From NCBI GenBank assembly GCA_006218025.1, contig VBWA01000016.1, positions 1-64,000 of the forward strand: a stretch of DNA of 64,000 bases, read 5' to 3'. Below the pieces are notes generated by a model. That model had not been told where the DNA came from. It did no database searches and saw only the letters and a list, made by a program, of their open reading frames with translations. The position numbers were made by a program, and so were the translations under genes. Origin of the DNA: Rhodocyclaceae bacterium (GTDB lineage Bacteria > Pseudomonadota > Gammaproteobacteria > Burkholderiales > Rhodocyclaceae). Positions 24,881 to 32,020 of the stretch are shown here, in pieces. Numbering within the stretch: the stretch's first letter is position 1; each line of letters begins with the position of its first letter.

Positions 24881-26115
24881 AGCGCCTGGCGTTCCTGCTG
24901 TGCTGGATCGCATCGGCGGCGCTGGCCGATGATCGCGTGTCGCTCGTCCTGTCGGACGTTCGTCTGGTCGATCTGGTGCGCGTCACGTTTGGCGAGCTGT
25001 CCAAAGAGCCCTATATCCTTTCCCATGAGGTTCTGGAGTCGCAGGATCTGTTCACCGTCGATCTTCGCTACGTCTCCGCCGATCGCGTCGTGTCCTCGAT
25101 CGCGGATCTCGTTCAGTCGGCCGGCTTCGAGGTCAGGAAGCGTGGCGGCGTCGTCTGGATTGGCAAAGCCCAGGAGCAAGCCGACGAATTGATTGTGTAC
25201 CGTCCGAGGCACCGCTCGGCTCGTTACCTGGCTGACGTGGTGCAAAGCGTCACTGCGGCCAAGTCCGTACTATCGCGCAGCATCAAGCCGATGGAACAAA
25301 TCGGGCAAGGTGTGCAGCCGGTGCCGGTACAGCAGGCTCAGGCAATGAAGCAATCCAGTCCGACCAGCGTCGAGGGCCAGATAGACCGCAGTGAAGTCGA
25401 CCAGATCGCCTTTAACGTGGCCCCAAAATACGCCGCCAAGGTCCGCAAGCTCCTGGCCGATCTGGACACCCCGAGTGGCGAAGTGGTCCTCAAAGCGGCG
25501 GTGTATGAGGTCGGACTGACCAAATCCGAAGGTTCGGCCGTACAGCTCGCCATAAAGGTCGCGGGCGTCTCCGCGTCCCTGTCCGGCAATGTCCTCTCGG
25601 GAGGGTCGATCAAGTTCGCCCAGGGCGGCATTGAGGCCGTTCTGAGTGCCCTTGACGCCGATGTAAGGTTCAAGTCGGTCAGTAGGCCTCAAGTGAGGGT
25701 GAGAAACGGCGCACAAGCCCGTTTTAGCGTCGGCCAGGACGTGCCTGTCCTCGGCAGCAGTCAGATGGATAAGAATGGCAACCCGGTGCAGTCCGTCGAC
25801 TACAAGCAAAGCGGTGTGATCCTCACCGCGACGCCGGAAATTCGTTCCGACGTCATCGAGCTGGCCTTGCAGCAGGAGCTGTCAAACTTCGTCGTCACCA
25901 AAACGGGCGTGAACGGATCGCCGACCCTCATTAAGCGCGCCGTCAATACAAAACTTGGCCTGGTCCCTGGTGAAGTCGTTATGCTGGCGGGCCTCCAGGA
26001 CGATCAGGAGGATGAAACACAGAATCGCTTTCCGTTCTTCGGCTGGCTCATGAGCCAGGAGCGCCAGAACAGGCGTTCTGAAATACTCGTGTTTATCGAA
26101 GTCGTGAGGATCTGA
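24877..26115 (+). CDS. Phage secretin (pIV-like)
   Basis: The 412-residue protein has a signal peptide (MKRLAFLLCWIASAALA), N-domains resembling those of type II/III secretins (VSLVLSDVRLVDLVRVTFGEL, residues 21-120) and a C-terminal secretin domain (VRNGAQARFSVGQDVPVLGS, then LGLVPGEVVMLAGLQDDQ). It should form the outer-membrane channel for virion release. Carrying its own secretin makes this phage independent of a host channel, unlike CTXphi. Confidence 0.9.
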   Translation: MKRLAFLLCWIASAALADDRVSLVLSDVRLVDLVRVTFGELSKEPYILSHEVLESQDLFTVDLRYVSADRVVSSIADLVQSAGFEVRKRGGVVWIGKAQEQADELIVYRPRHRSARYLADVVQSVTAAKSVLSRSIKPMEQIGQGVQPVPVQQAQAMKQSSPTSVEGQIDRSEVDQIAFNVAPKYAAKVRKLLADLDTPSGEVVLKAAVYEVGLTKSEGSAVQLAIKVAGVSASLSGNVLSGGSIKFAQGGIEAVLSALDADVRFKSVSRPQVRVRNGAQARFSVGQDVPVLGSSQMDKNGNPVQSVDYKQSGVILTATPEIRSDVIELALQQELSNFVVTKTGVNGSPTLIKRAVNTKLGLVPGEVVMLAGLQDDQEDETQNRFPFFGWLMSQERQNRRSEILVFIEVVRI

Positions 26116-26116
26116 A

Positions 26117-26527
26117 ATGCGCGCGTGGTGGATCTTGTTGGCATTGTGCTCGAACCTGGCGATTGCCGCGTCGCTCGAGGTCGCTGCCGGGCGCACCGGC
26201 TTGTTCTTCGTTGATGGCTTCGTCGGCGCTGCGCCGCTTCGTTTGTTGATTGATACCGGCGCTGATGGTGTGACCATTCCGCGCACGGTGGCCAATCAAG
26301 CGGGCGAGTATGGCGGTTGCAAATGGGTTCGCAAGATGACCGCGAACGGCCCGATTGACCTGTGTCAACGTCGCGTTGCCTCGCTGCGCTTCGGTCCCTT
26401 TACCTTCAAGGATTGGCCCGTCACGATCACGACCGATGAAAGCGTTCCGTCGGGTCTGATCGGCACGGACATCTTGCGGCTGATGACGATCGAGATGGCC
26501 AAAGACAAGATGCGTCTGTCGATGTAG
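26117..26527 (+). CDS. Secreted retropepsin-like aspartic protease (clan AA)
   Basis: The 136-residue protein has a signal peptide (MRAWWILLALCSNLAIAA) and one copy of the aspartic protease signature LLIDTGADGVTIP, with the catalytic Asp at residue 46. The second conserved element of the fold, GLIGTDIL, is near residue 113. Like retropepsins it would need to dimerise. The ATG is one base after the secretin stop, so it is co-translated with phage assembly genes and probably acts in the periplasm on phage or envelope proteins. Two cysteines (Cys73, Cys85) may form a disulfide. It is the last gene before the terminator. Confidence 0.82.
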   Translation: MRAWWILLALCSNLAIAASLEVAAGRTGLFFVDGFVGAAPLRLLIDTGADGVTIPRTVANQAGEYGGCKWVRKMTANGPIDLCQRRVASLRFGPFTFKDWPVTITTDESVPSGLIGTDILRLMTIEMAKDKMRLSM

Positions 26528-26571
26528 ATCAGTTTTTGACCGGCGTCGGCCGGCTCTTGATCCACCAAATA

Positions 26572-26595
26572 AAAAGCCCTCTCACGAGGGCTTTT
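26572..26595. terminator. Bidirectional intrinsic terminator
   Basis: AAAAGCCCTC and GAGGGCTTTT pair around a TCAC loop, giving a T-tract on each strand. It ends the rightward phage operon after the protease gene and can also stop the leftward parB operon, whose last gene ends at 26618. Confidence 0.88.
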
Positions 26596-26617
26596 GTCCA
26601 CAGAATCGGTGGATAAC

Positions 26618-26857
26618 TCAACTCAACTCGAGCCGCTTTTCTACACGGTCAAGTCGCTTCGCCAGGGTATCGACCCGCAGCCCCACTGCGACGGCGGATT
26701 CCTCGGCACTGACAATTTCGCGCTTGACACCAAGGATGGCGCCCTCGAGCTGACCGACGCGCATAACAAGTTCGTCCAGCTTGGTTTCGATGCGGTCCTG
26801 TCCTGCCTGGAAGCGTTTCAGGTGCTCGAGGATCAGATTTTCTGTGTTGTCGGTCAT
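26618..26857 (-). CDS. Small coiled-coil protein
   Basis: The 79-residue protein is one long predicted coiled coil (LILEHLKRFQAGQDRIETKLDELVMRVGQLEGAILGVKREI, continuing to the end). AAAGGAG precedes the ATG. Similar short coiled-coil proteins are frequent on mobile elements, sometimes beside toxin-type genes, but no partner toxin is visible here. It is the last gene of the leftward parB group. Function unknown. Confidence 0.65.
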   Translation of the reverse strand: MTDNTENLILEHLKRFQAGQDRIETKLDELVMRVGQLEGAILGVKREIVSAEESAVAVGLRVDTLAKRLDRVEKRLELS

Positions 26858-26896
26858 AGTGCGGGTTCTCCTTTGCGTAAAGTGTAGCTCAAAAGC

Positions 26897-27133
26897 TCAA
26901 GGCTCATGCCGATTCGCAAAATGCGCCAGGCTCCCGGCCGCTCGTTCTGCTGCAAGCAGGTTGGCGCCAATGCGAACGATGTCTCGAATCTCCCGCTTGG
27001 CGCCTTCGCGTTCGTCCTTGTTGGCGCTGGTCAGTAAGGCCAGCAACAGCGCTAGACTGTCCACGGTGTGCTTGCTGTTTCGCCGCAGCGCGATATTGAT
27101 CGCTGCCGCCTTCGCCTCGGTCGCCGGCGTCAC
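26897..27133 (-). CDS. Small helical protein coupled to parB
   Basis: A GTG that overlaps the parB stop (GTGA) opens a 78-residue, helical, Ala-rich protein with no recognisable domain. The tight overlap means it is translated with parB. It could be a partner of the ParB-like protein, since no ParA is present, but nothing in the sequence proves this. Confidence 0.6.
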   Translation of the reverse strand: MTPATEAKAAAINIALRRNSKHTVDSLALLLALLTSANKDEREGAKREIRDIVRIGANLLAAERAAGSLAHFANRHEP

Positions 27134-28374
27134 GCTCTCACCTCGCCGCCGTGAGCGCGCCAGGCCAGGTCAATGAAGCTGTAGCAATCGTCGATCGCTG
27201 ATCCCTGCATTGCCAGCGCGGCGGCCAGCTGTTCAAGATAGGTGCTGTGTTCGTCGACCTCATACGAAAGCCGTCGAGCCCAGTCCATCGCCGTCCAAGC
27301 CGGTGCGCCGGCCTGGATTGCCCGGAAATGCGCCAGCAGGGCATGGCGCTGATCGTCTCGCAGCGTGTTCAGGTGCTGCTGCGGATCGACATCCGCGTAG
27401 CAGACTGCTTCCTCCAGCACGTTAATTATCCAATCCAGAAACGCCTCGCCAGTGCCTTCCTGCCGCTCCTTCGTCAGTGTTGCGCGCTGCTCCTGAGCTT
27501 CTTCCCAGCTCTGCCGTTGCTTCTCTTCGCGTTCCACTTGGGCCGGGTCGAGCTTGGGCGGCTTCTTGATGTCTTTCAGCATCTGGCGGGCAGTTTCGCG
27601 GGTGGCAGTGCCGGCGAGCAGCTGCTTTTCCAGCTCGTTCGCCTTGGAATAGTTCAGGCTATCGATGTGGCTAAGGACGTTGAGGATTTCGACATCCTCG
27701 GTAACGCCTCGCTCCATCAGGTTCCTGGCCTTATGACTAAAGTCCGGGTGTGACAGCGCCAGGCGCTTCGATACCCAGGCCGATGACTTCTTCACCGTCT
27801 CGGCGACCGCCTGCACGGACTTGAGGTTGTCGTGCAGCAGCCGGATCGCGTTGACCTCGTCCTGCAGCTCCAGGTTTTCGCGCTGCACGTTCTCCGCCAG
27901 CTGCATCAAGAGCGCATCCGCTTCTGACGCCTTGGTGATCAATGCGGGAATATCGGATAGCCCCGCCAAGTTGCAAGCTCGAACCCGGCGTTCACCCGCA
28001 ATCAGGGTGAAACGATCGCCGCGAGGATTCAACAATACCGGCTGCAGTAATCCACGCGCCTGGATGTCCTCGGCCAGTTCGTGAATTGAGTTTTCGTCAA
28101 ACACCGTTCGTACTTGCGGCCGGATGTCGATCAGATTTAGCGGCACCAGCTTGACGCTGGAAATGTTCGGCAGTTCGCGGGCTGGGGTCGCCTTTGTTTT
28201 CGCATGCGAAACCTTCGCCGGGGTTTTCGGGGTCGCGGCCTTCGCCGTCGCGGGGGTGGTCGTTGTCATGGTCTCGCTCCTGGTTGGTTGTGTCGTTGAC
28301 TTGCCCACATCTGGACTGATTGCATCCCGGCTCGTGCTCTTGCTTTTGGGTTTTGATTCGATCGATTCGCGCAT
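27130..28374 (-). CDS. parB: ParB/KorB-like DNA-binding protein
   Basis: The protein has a basic, Thr/Lys-rich N-terminus (about 70 residues), then a ParB N-terminal nucleotide-binding domain with the motifs GLLQPV, AGERRVRA (the CTP-binding box) and ENVQRENL. A helix-turn-helix follows (VQAVAETVKKSSAWVSKRLAL, about 195-215), then a long C-terminal region. Two starts are well supported: the first ATG with AAGGAGG six bases upstream and a second ATG at 28269 with AGGAG. No ParA is encoded in the prophage, so it may act in copy control, repression (as KorB does) or virion-form segregation. A parS-like site lies in its own 5' coding region. Confidence 0.87.
   Translation of the reverse strand: MRESIESKPKSKSTSRDAISPDVGKSTTQPTRSETMTTTTPATAKAATPKTPAKVSHAKTKATPARELPNISSVKLVPLNLIDIRPQVRTVFDENSIHELAEDIQARGLLQPVLLNPRGDRFTLIAGERRVRACNLAGLSDIPALITKASEADALLMQLAENVQRENLELQDEVNAIRLLHDNLKSVQAVAETVKKSSAWVSKRLALSHPDFSHKARNLMERGVTEDVEILNVLSHIDSLNYSKANELEKQLLAGTATRETARQMLKDIKKPPKLDPAQVEREEKQRQSWEEAQEQRATLTKERQEGTGEAFLDWIINVLEEAVCYADVDPQQHLNTLRDDQRHALLAHFRAIQAGAPAWTAMDWARRLSYEVDEHSTYLEQLAAALAMQGSAIDDCYSFIDLAWRAHGGEVRA
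28197..28212. promoter_or_regulatory. parS-like palindrome, copy 3 (TTTTCGCATGCGAAAC)
   Basis: The site matches the perfect palindrome at 15 of 16 positions and lies within the parB gene, about 57 bases after its second start, again in codons for VSHAK. This placement would suit autoregulation or loading of the ParB-like protein near its own gene. Confidence 0.6.
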
Positions 28375-28380
28375 GCCTTC

Positions 28381-28671
28381 CCTCCTTTGGTTGGTTATCC
28401 GTCCTGATTTGCAGTACCCGTGCCGTCATGGAACACAGGGCAGGTCTGCCGGAATCAAGGGGGAGGGCGTCTGTAACGCTGCCCTAGCGCCGCCAGGCGC
28501 TTTCAAGACTTTCAACACCAATTGCGCAGCAGCGCCGTAAGGCGCATTCCTTACGTTGTTGCCTGACTGGCAGGGTTATGGATACCCCCTTGATTCAGGC
28601 TCGCCCTGTGTTACAGGTCGGCGCATACGGGTGCTGCAAATCGTCCAGGACGGATAACCAACCAAAGGCGG
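28381..28671. repeat. Long imperfect inverted repeat in the parB-int intergenic region
   Basis: The gene-poor stretch 28375-29014 contains two divergent arms, about 28381-28487 and 28561-28671. Matching blocks include CCTTTGGTTGGTTATCCGTCC / GGACGGATAACCAACCAAAGG, GATTTGCAG / CTGCAAATC, AACACAGGG / CCCTGTGTT and GGAATCAAGGGGG / CCCCCTTGATTCAGG. A smaller hairpin-rich centre (28488-28560) includes GCGCC / GGCGC. One arm holds the parB ribosome binding site; the other points toward int and has AAAGGCGG at the same place. It may be an origin, a packaging signal or a duplicated leader. Confidence 0.7.
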
Positions 28672-28690
28672 GCGCGAGTCGAGCGGGCTT

Positions 28691-28957
28691 TCAAAACCCA
28701 ATAGCGCGAAGCGCGTCTAACTCCGGCCGCAGGCCGCAGCCTCCATCACGCCGTGGCCGTTGCCTCGCTTTTTCGTTCAACTCGAAATTGCCTTGGCCAT
28801 TGCCTTGGCCCTTGCCTTTGCGATGGAGCGCCCCGAGTGGGCAGGTTCTGCCCGCCTCCTGGGCAGGTTCTGAATGCTCGGGGTGGTTCTTCGCGCTGCG
28901 GCCCTGGGCGATCTGGAACAGTTCGCTGCTGTTGAGCAAGGGATGCGGCAGGCTCAA
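28691..28957 (-). CDS. Possible small ORF in the parB-int gap
   Basis: An 88-residue frame with a TTG start and weak ribosome binding site begins naturally (SLPHPLLNSSELFQIAQGRSAKN) and then becomes Gly/Gln/Asn-rich because of a short TTGCCTTGGCC-type repeat in the DNA. It is the only frame of any length between the inverted repeat and int. I doubt it is expressed. The DNA here also contains the direct repeat GGGCAGGTTCTG at 28840 and 28862. Confidence 0.2.
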   Translation of the reverse strand: MSLPHPLLNSSELFQIAQGRSAKNHPEHSEPAQEAGRTCPLGALHRKGKGQGNGQGNFELNEKARQRPRRDGGCGLRPELDALRAIGF

Positions 28958-29014
28958 CGAGTCCCGCAGGGATGAGCGATCAGCGAAACCTAGAGCAAGC
29001 CCGGTTCCGTAGGA

Positions 29015-29959
29015 ATGCTCTCGGTATTAAATGACATTGTGCGTTCTATTCTTGCCGGTTCTATGCTCGATCTCGACCTCGAACGGCAGGCGTGCACTCG
29101 ACTTTCTGAGTTTGTCGAACGGTACGTCGACACGCGTCGGGGCGAACTCAAAAGCCATCGAGCGATGGAACTGACGCTTAACCGCATGATGACCATGCTT
29201 CCGGATGTACCGCTGCCGGAGCTGCGCCGAAACGACATAGCGCAATACGTTGTCGGTCGCCGTAAAGCTGGCGCCGCGAACGGGACCATAAATTGCGAGC
29301 TGCTGACGCTCTCGGCCGCCATCAATTACGCGCGCAACCGTTGGGACTGGCAGATTACAAACCCGGTGCCAGGGCAGTACGTCAAATGGTCGCCCGGCCG
29401 CTTGCGCTACCTCGAACGCCCGGAAAAACAACAACTGATCAACGCGGCCGGCGACGTAAGCAAACGAGGCGCGCACGTCCTGCCCGACTTCCTGTATGTC
29501 GCCATCAATACCGGTATGCGCAAGAATGAAATGATGCACTTGACTTGGGATCGCGTTCGCCTCGAAGCCGGCAGCATCGTCTTGACAGCCGACGACACCA
29601 AGAATTCACGCCCGCGAGTCGTGCCGCTGAACAAGGAAGCCAAGGCTGCCATTGAATCAAGACGGCGCTATCGAAACAGGTATTGCCGGGGATCGCGATG
29701 GGTGTTCGCCGACAGATCGGGCGAACGCGTGAAGTCAATTCACGCAGCGTTTGTTGAAGCGCGGGAGAGAGCGAAAATCGAGGATTTCAGAATCCACGAC
29801 CTGCGCCATACGTTTGCAAGCTGGCTTGTCATGGAAGGCGTGAGCCTGTATGTCGTCCGGGACTTGCTCGGACACAGCTCCATCAAAATGACAGAGCGTT
29901 ACGCCCACCTGGCGCAAACCGCCCTGGTGCAAGCAGTTGCAATGCTGGACGGAAAATAA
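29015..29959 (+). CDS. int: Phage tyrosine integrase
   Basis: The 314-residue recombinase has the complete catalytic set: Arg169 (TGMRKNEM), Lys196, His261 and Arg264 (HDLRH), His287 (LGHSS) and the nucleophile Tyr296 (TERYAH). An SAM-like core-binding domain occupies about residues 25-115. It ends eight bases before the right attachment core, the usual place for a phage integrase, and would catalyse integration between arsR and gpmA. A later start at Met17 is possible. Many filamentous phages rely on host XerCD or transposases, so an own integrase is notable. Confidence 0.92.
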   Translation: MLSVLNDIVRSILAGSMLDLDLERQACTRLSEFVERYVDTRRGELKSHRAMELTLNRMMTMLPDVPLPELRRNDIAQYVVGRRKAGAANGTINCELLTLSAAINYARNRWDWQITNPVPGQYVKWSPGRLRYLERPEKQQLINAAGDVSKRGAHVLPDFLYVAINTGMRKNEMMHLTWDRVRLEAGSIVLTADDTKNSRPRVVPLNKEAKAAIESRRRYRNRYCRGSRWVFADRSGERVKSIHAAFVEARERAKIEDFRIHDLRHTFASWLVMEGVSLYVVRDLLGHSSIKMTERYAHLAQTALVQAVAMLDGK

Positions 29960-29966
29960 AATGTTT

Positions 29967-29976
29967 TAGAATACTG
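29967..29976. repeat. Right attachment core (attR), TAGAATACTG
   Basis: Identical to the left core. It lies between the int stop and gpmA. Its TAGAAT could serve as the -10 of the gpmA promoter, in which case the upstream part of that promoter now comes from phage DNA. Confidence 0.75.
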
Positions 29977-30003
29977 CTATTGCTCTGAGTTGAGGCTTTG
30001 ATC

Positions 30004-30753
30004 ATGTACAAGATTGTTTTGCTTCGCCACGGCGAATCAACCTGGAACCAGGAAAACCGTTTCACCGGCTGGACCGATGTCGGCCTCACTGAAAAAGGCA
30101 TGGCCGAGGCAGTCGCCGCCGGTCAGTTGCTGAAAACGGAGGGCTTCGCCTTCGACATAGCCTATACCTCGGTGCTGCGCCGTGCGATCAAGACGCTGTG
30201 GACGGTTCTGGAAGAAATGGACCGCATGTGGATTCCGGTGCAGCATTCGTGGCGGCTGAATGAACGCCACTACGGCGCGCTGCAGGGCCTCAACAAGGCC
30301 GAAACCGCGGCCAAGTTCGGCGACCAGCAGGTGCTGATCTGGCGCCGCGCCTACGACACGCCGCCCCCGCCGCTGGCTGAAGACGATCCGCGCCTGGAAA
30401 CCGGCAACCCGCGCTATGCGGACCTTCCCGCCGCCCAATTTCCGCGCACGGAATGCCTCAAGGACACCGTGGAACGCTTCCTGCCCTATTGGCACGAGAC
30501 CATCGCGCCAATGGTCAAATCCGGCAAGAAGGTCATCATCGCAGCCCACGGCAACAGCCTGCGAGCGCTGATCAAGTACCTCGACAAGGTATCGGACGCC
30601 GACATCGTGGGCCTCAACATCCCCACCGCACAGCCGCTGGTTTATGAACTGGATGCCGACCTGAAGCCCATCCGCAACTACTACCTCGGGGATCAGGAAG
30701 CCATCAAGGCGGCCATGCAGGCCGTGGCGAATCAGGGCAAAGCCAAGACGTGA
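30004..30753 (+). CDS. gpmA: 2,3-bisphosphoglycerate-dependent phosphoglycerate mutase
   Basis: This glycolytic enzyme interconverts 3- and 2-phosphoglycerate. The phosphohistidine motif LLRHGES starts at residue 6, followed by [15 protein letters not shown] and [13 protein letters not shown], with the second active-site His in [10 protein letters not shown]. Length 249 is normal. The ATG at 30004 begins the conserved [12 protein letters not shown]; an in-frame TTG six bases earlier is less likely. The prophage ends 27 bases upstream. Confidence 0.96.
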   Translation: MYKIVLLRHGESTWNQENRFTGWTDVGLTEKGMAEAVAAGQLLKTEGFAFDIAYTSVLRRAIKTLWTVLEEMDRMWIPVQHSWRLNERHYGALQGLNKAETAAKFGDQQVLIWRRAYDTPPPPLAEDDPRLETGNPRYADLPAAQFPRTECLKDTVERFLPYWHETIAPMVKSGKKVIIAAHGNSLRALIKYLDKVSDADIVGLNIPTAQPLVYELDADLKPIRNYYLGDQEAIKAAMQAVANQGKAKT

Positions 30754-31973
30754 TTCCCGGACGCAGGATTTGCGTCAAAGCCGTTTGCCTTGCCTTTCTT
30801 CTTGTTTCGACCGCATTCGCGGCAACGGTCGACGCGAAGAAGGGGGAACTGCAGGATCTGAAAGGCCGCATCGAAGCCTTGCGCCGCGACATGGCCGCGG
30901 CCGAGGAATCGAAGACCTACGCGGTCGATCAGTTGCGCGAGACCGAATCGGCGATTTCCAACACGAACCGACGCCTGCATGAACTGGGCGCCGAACGCGC
31001 CGAACTGACCAGCCAGCTGGCCGATCTCGATGCGCAGCGCCAGCGCCTGGACCGCCAGACCGGCTCGCAGCAAATCCAGCTGGGGCACCTGCTGAACCGC
31101 CAGTTTGTCGGCGGCGATTCGGATGCGCTGAAGCTCATTCTGTCCGGCCACGACCCCAACCAGGCGGCGCGCGACAAAGTCTTCCTGACCCAACTCTCGC
31201 GTGCCAAGGCGGATCTGATCCAGCAGTTGCGCGCCGTCGCTGCCGAGAAAAGCCGCCTCGCCGATGCCGTGCGCGAGCGGCAGACGCAGCTGGCCGAGAT
31301 CGAACGGCGGCAACAGGAAAGCCGCGCCCAATTGCTCGAGCGCAAGAAGCAGCGGCTGACGAAACTGGCCGCCATTGCCGACCGCCTCAAGTCACAGCGC
31401 CGTGAAATCGATACGCTGAAGCGGGACGAACAGCGACTGGCCAAACTGATCGAAGGCCTGGCCCGCATCGCCGCGACCCGGAAAGCGGCGCCACGGGTCA
31501 TTCCCAGGGTCGGCGCTGGCGGCACGGCGACCACGCCCAGAACAAGAAACTACGATCCCGGCAATGTCGGCGGCGCCTTTGCGGCCTTGCGCGGCCAACT
31601 CCGCCTACCGGTCAAGGGAACGATTGCCGGCCGCTTTGGCAGCCCTCGCGCGGAAGGAGGCGGAAGCTGGAAAGGAATTTTCATCCGCGCCGCGGAAGGC
31701 AGCGAGGTCAAGGCAGTGGCAACCGGCGCCGTGGTCTTCTCGGACTGGCTGCGCGGTTTTGGCAACCTGCTGATCATCGATCACGGCAATGATTTCCTCT
31801 CCGTCTACGGCAACAACGAATCCCTGCTGGCTGCCGTGGGCGCCAACGTGAAAAGCGGCGAATCCGTCGCCACCGTGGGAAACAGCGGCGGCAACCCTGA
31901 GTCGGGTTTATACTTTGAACTCAGGCATCGAGGCCAGCCGTTCGATCCCCTGAAATGGGCCAGCAATCGCTAA
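30750..31973 (+). CDS. EnvC-like murein hydrolase activator (degenerate M23 domain)
   Basis: The 407-residue protein has a signal peptide, a long periplasmic coiled coil (about residues 28-240) and a C-terminal LytM/M23 domain (about 285-400). The zinc ligands of active M23 peptidases are missing: the first His position reads GSWKGIF and the HxH position reads VYGNN. This is the EnvC situation, in which the inactive domain activates amidases at the division site. Its GTG start overlaps the gpmA stop. Confidence 0.88.
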   Translation: MIPGRRICVKAVCLAFLLVSTAFAATVDAKKGELQDLKGRIEALRRDMAAAEESKTYAVDQLRETESAISNTNRRLHELGAERAELTSQLADLDAQRQRLDRQTGSQQIQLGHLLNRQFVGGDSDALKLILSGHDPNQAARDKVFLTQLSRAKADLIQQLRAVAAEKSRLADAVRERQTQLAEIERRQQESRAQLLERKKQRLTKLAAIADRLKSQRREIDTLKRDEQRLAKLIEGLARIAATRKAAPRVIPRVGAGGTATTPRTRNYDPGNVGGAFAALRGQLRLPVKGTIAGRFGSPRAEGGGSWKGIFIRAAEGSEVKAVATGAVVFSDWLRGFGNLLIIDHGNDFLSVYGNNESLLAAVGANVKSGESVATVGNSGGNPESGLYFELRHRGQPFDPLKWASNR

Positions 31974-32020
31974 GGGGTCCCAATCGCGGCCAGCCCCGCC
32001 GTCATCCGTTCGGAGTTCCT

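Larger units (their letters stand above)
18199..29976. mobile_element. Integrated filamentous phage (inovirus) with tyrosine integrase, ParB-like protein and aspartic protease
   Basis: The element is about 11.8 kb and is bounded by the 10-bp direct repeat TAGAATACTG. It separates arsR from gpmA, which would otherwise be neighbours. It carries an Xre-type regulator at the left edge, then rightward rep, ssDNA-binding-like gene, small membrane gene, two coat genes, a 29-codon gene, pIII-like, pVI-like and unknown genes, zot, secretin and aspartic protease, ending in a terminator. A leftward parB operon and a rightward integrase fill the right third. That order matches inoviruses, while the right third is unusual. 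The phage genes look intact, so the prophage may be functional. Confidence 0.9.

Noticed and set aside
26618-27133. Toxin-antitoxin pair formed by the two small leftward genes
   Set aside because: Neither product shows a toxin fold or catalytic motif, one is only a coiled coil, and both appear to belong to the parB transcript.
28760-28830. CRISPR-like or tandem repeat (TTGCCTTGGCC units)
   Set aside because: The units are short, irregular and contiguous, without spacers; this is simple low-complexity sequence.
18199-29976. XerCD/dif-type integration as in CTXphi
   Set aside because: The core TAGAATACTG does not resemble dif (two 11-bp arms with a 6-bp centre), and the element has its own complete tyrosine integrase next to the right core.
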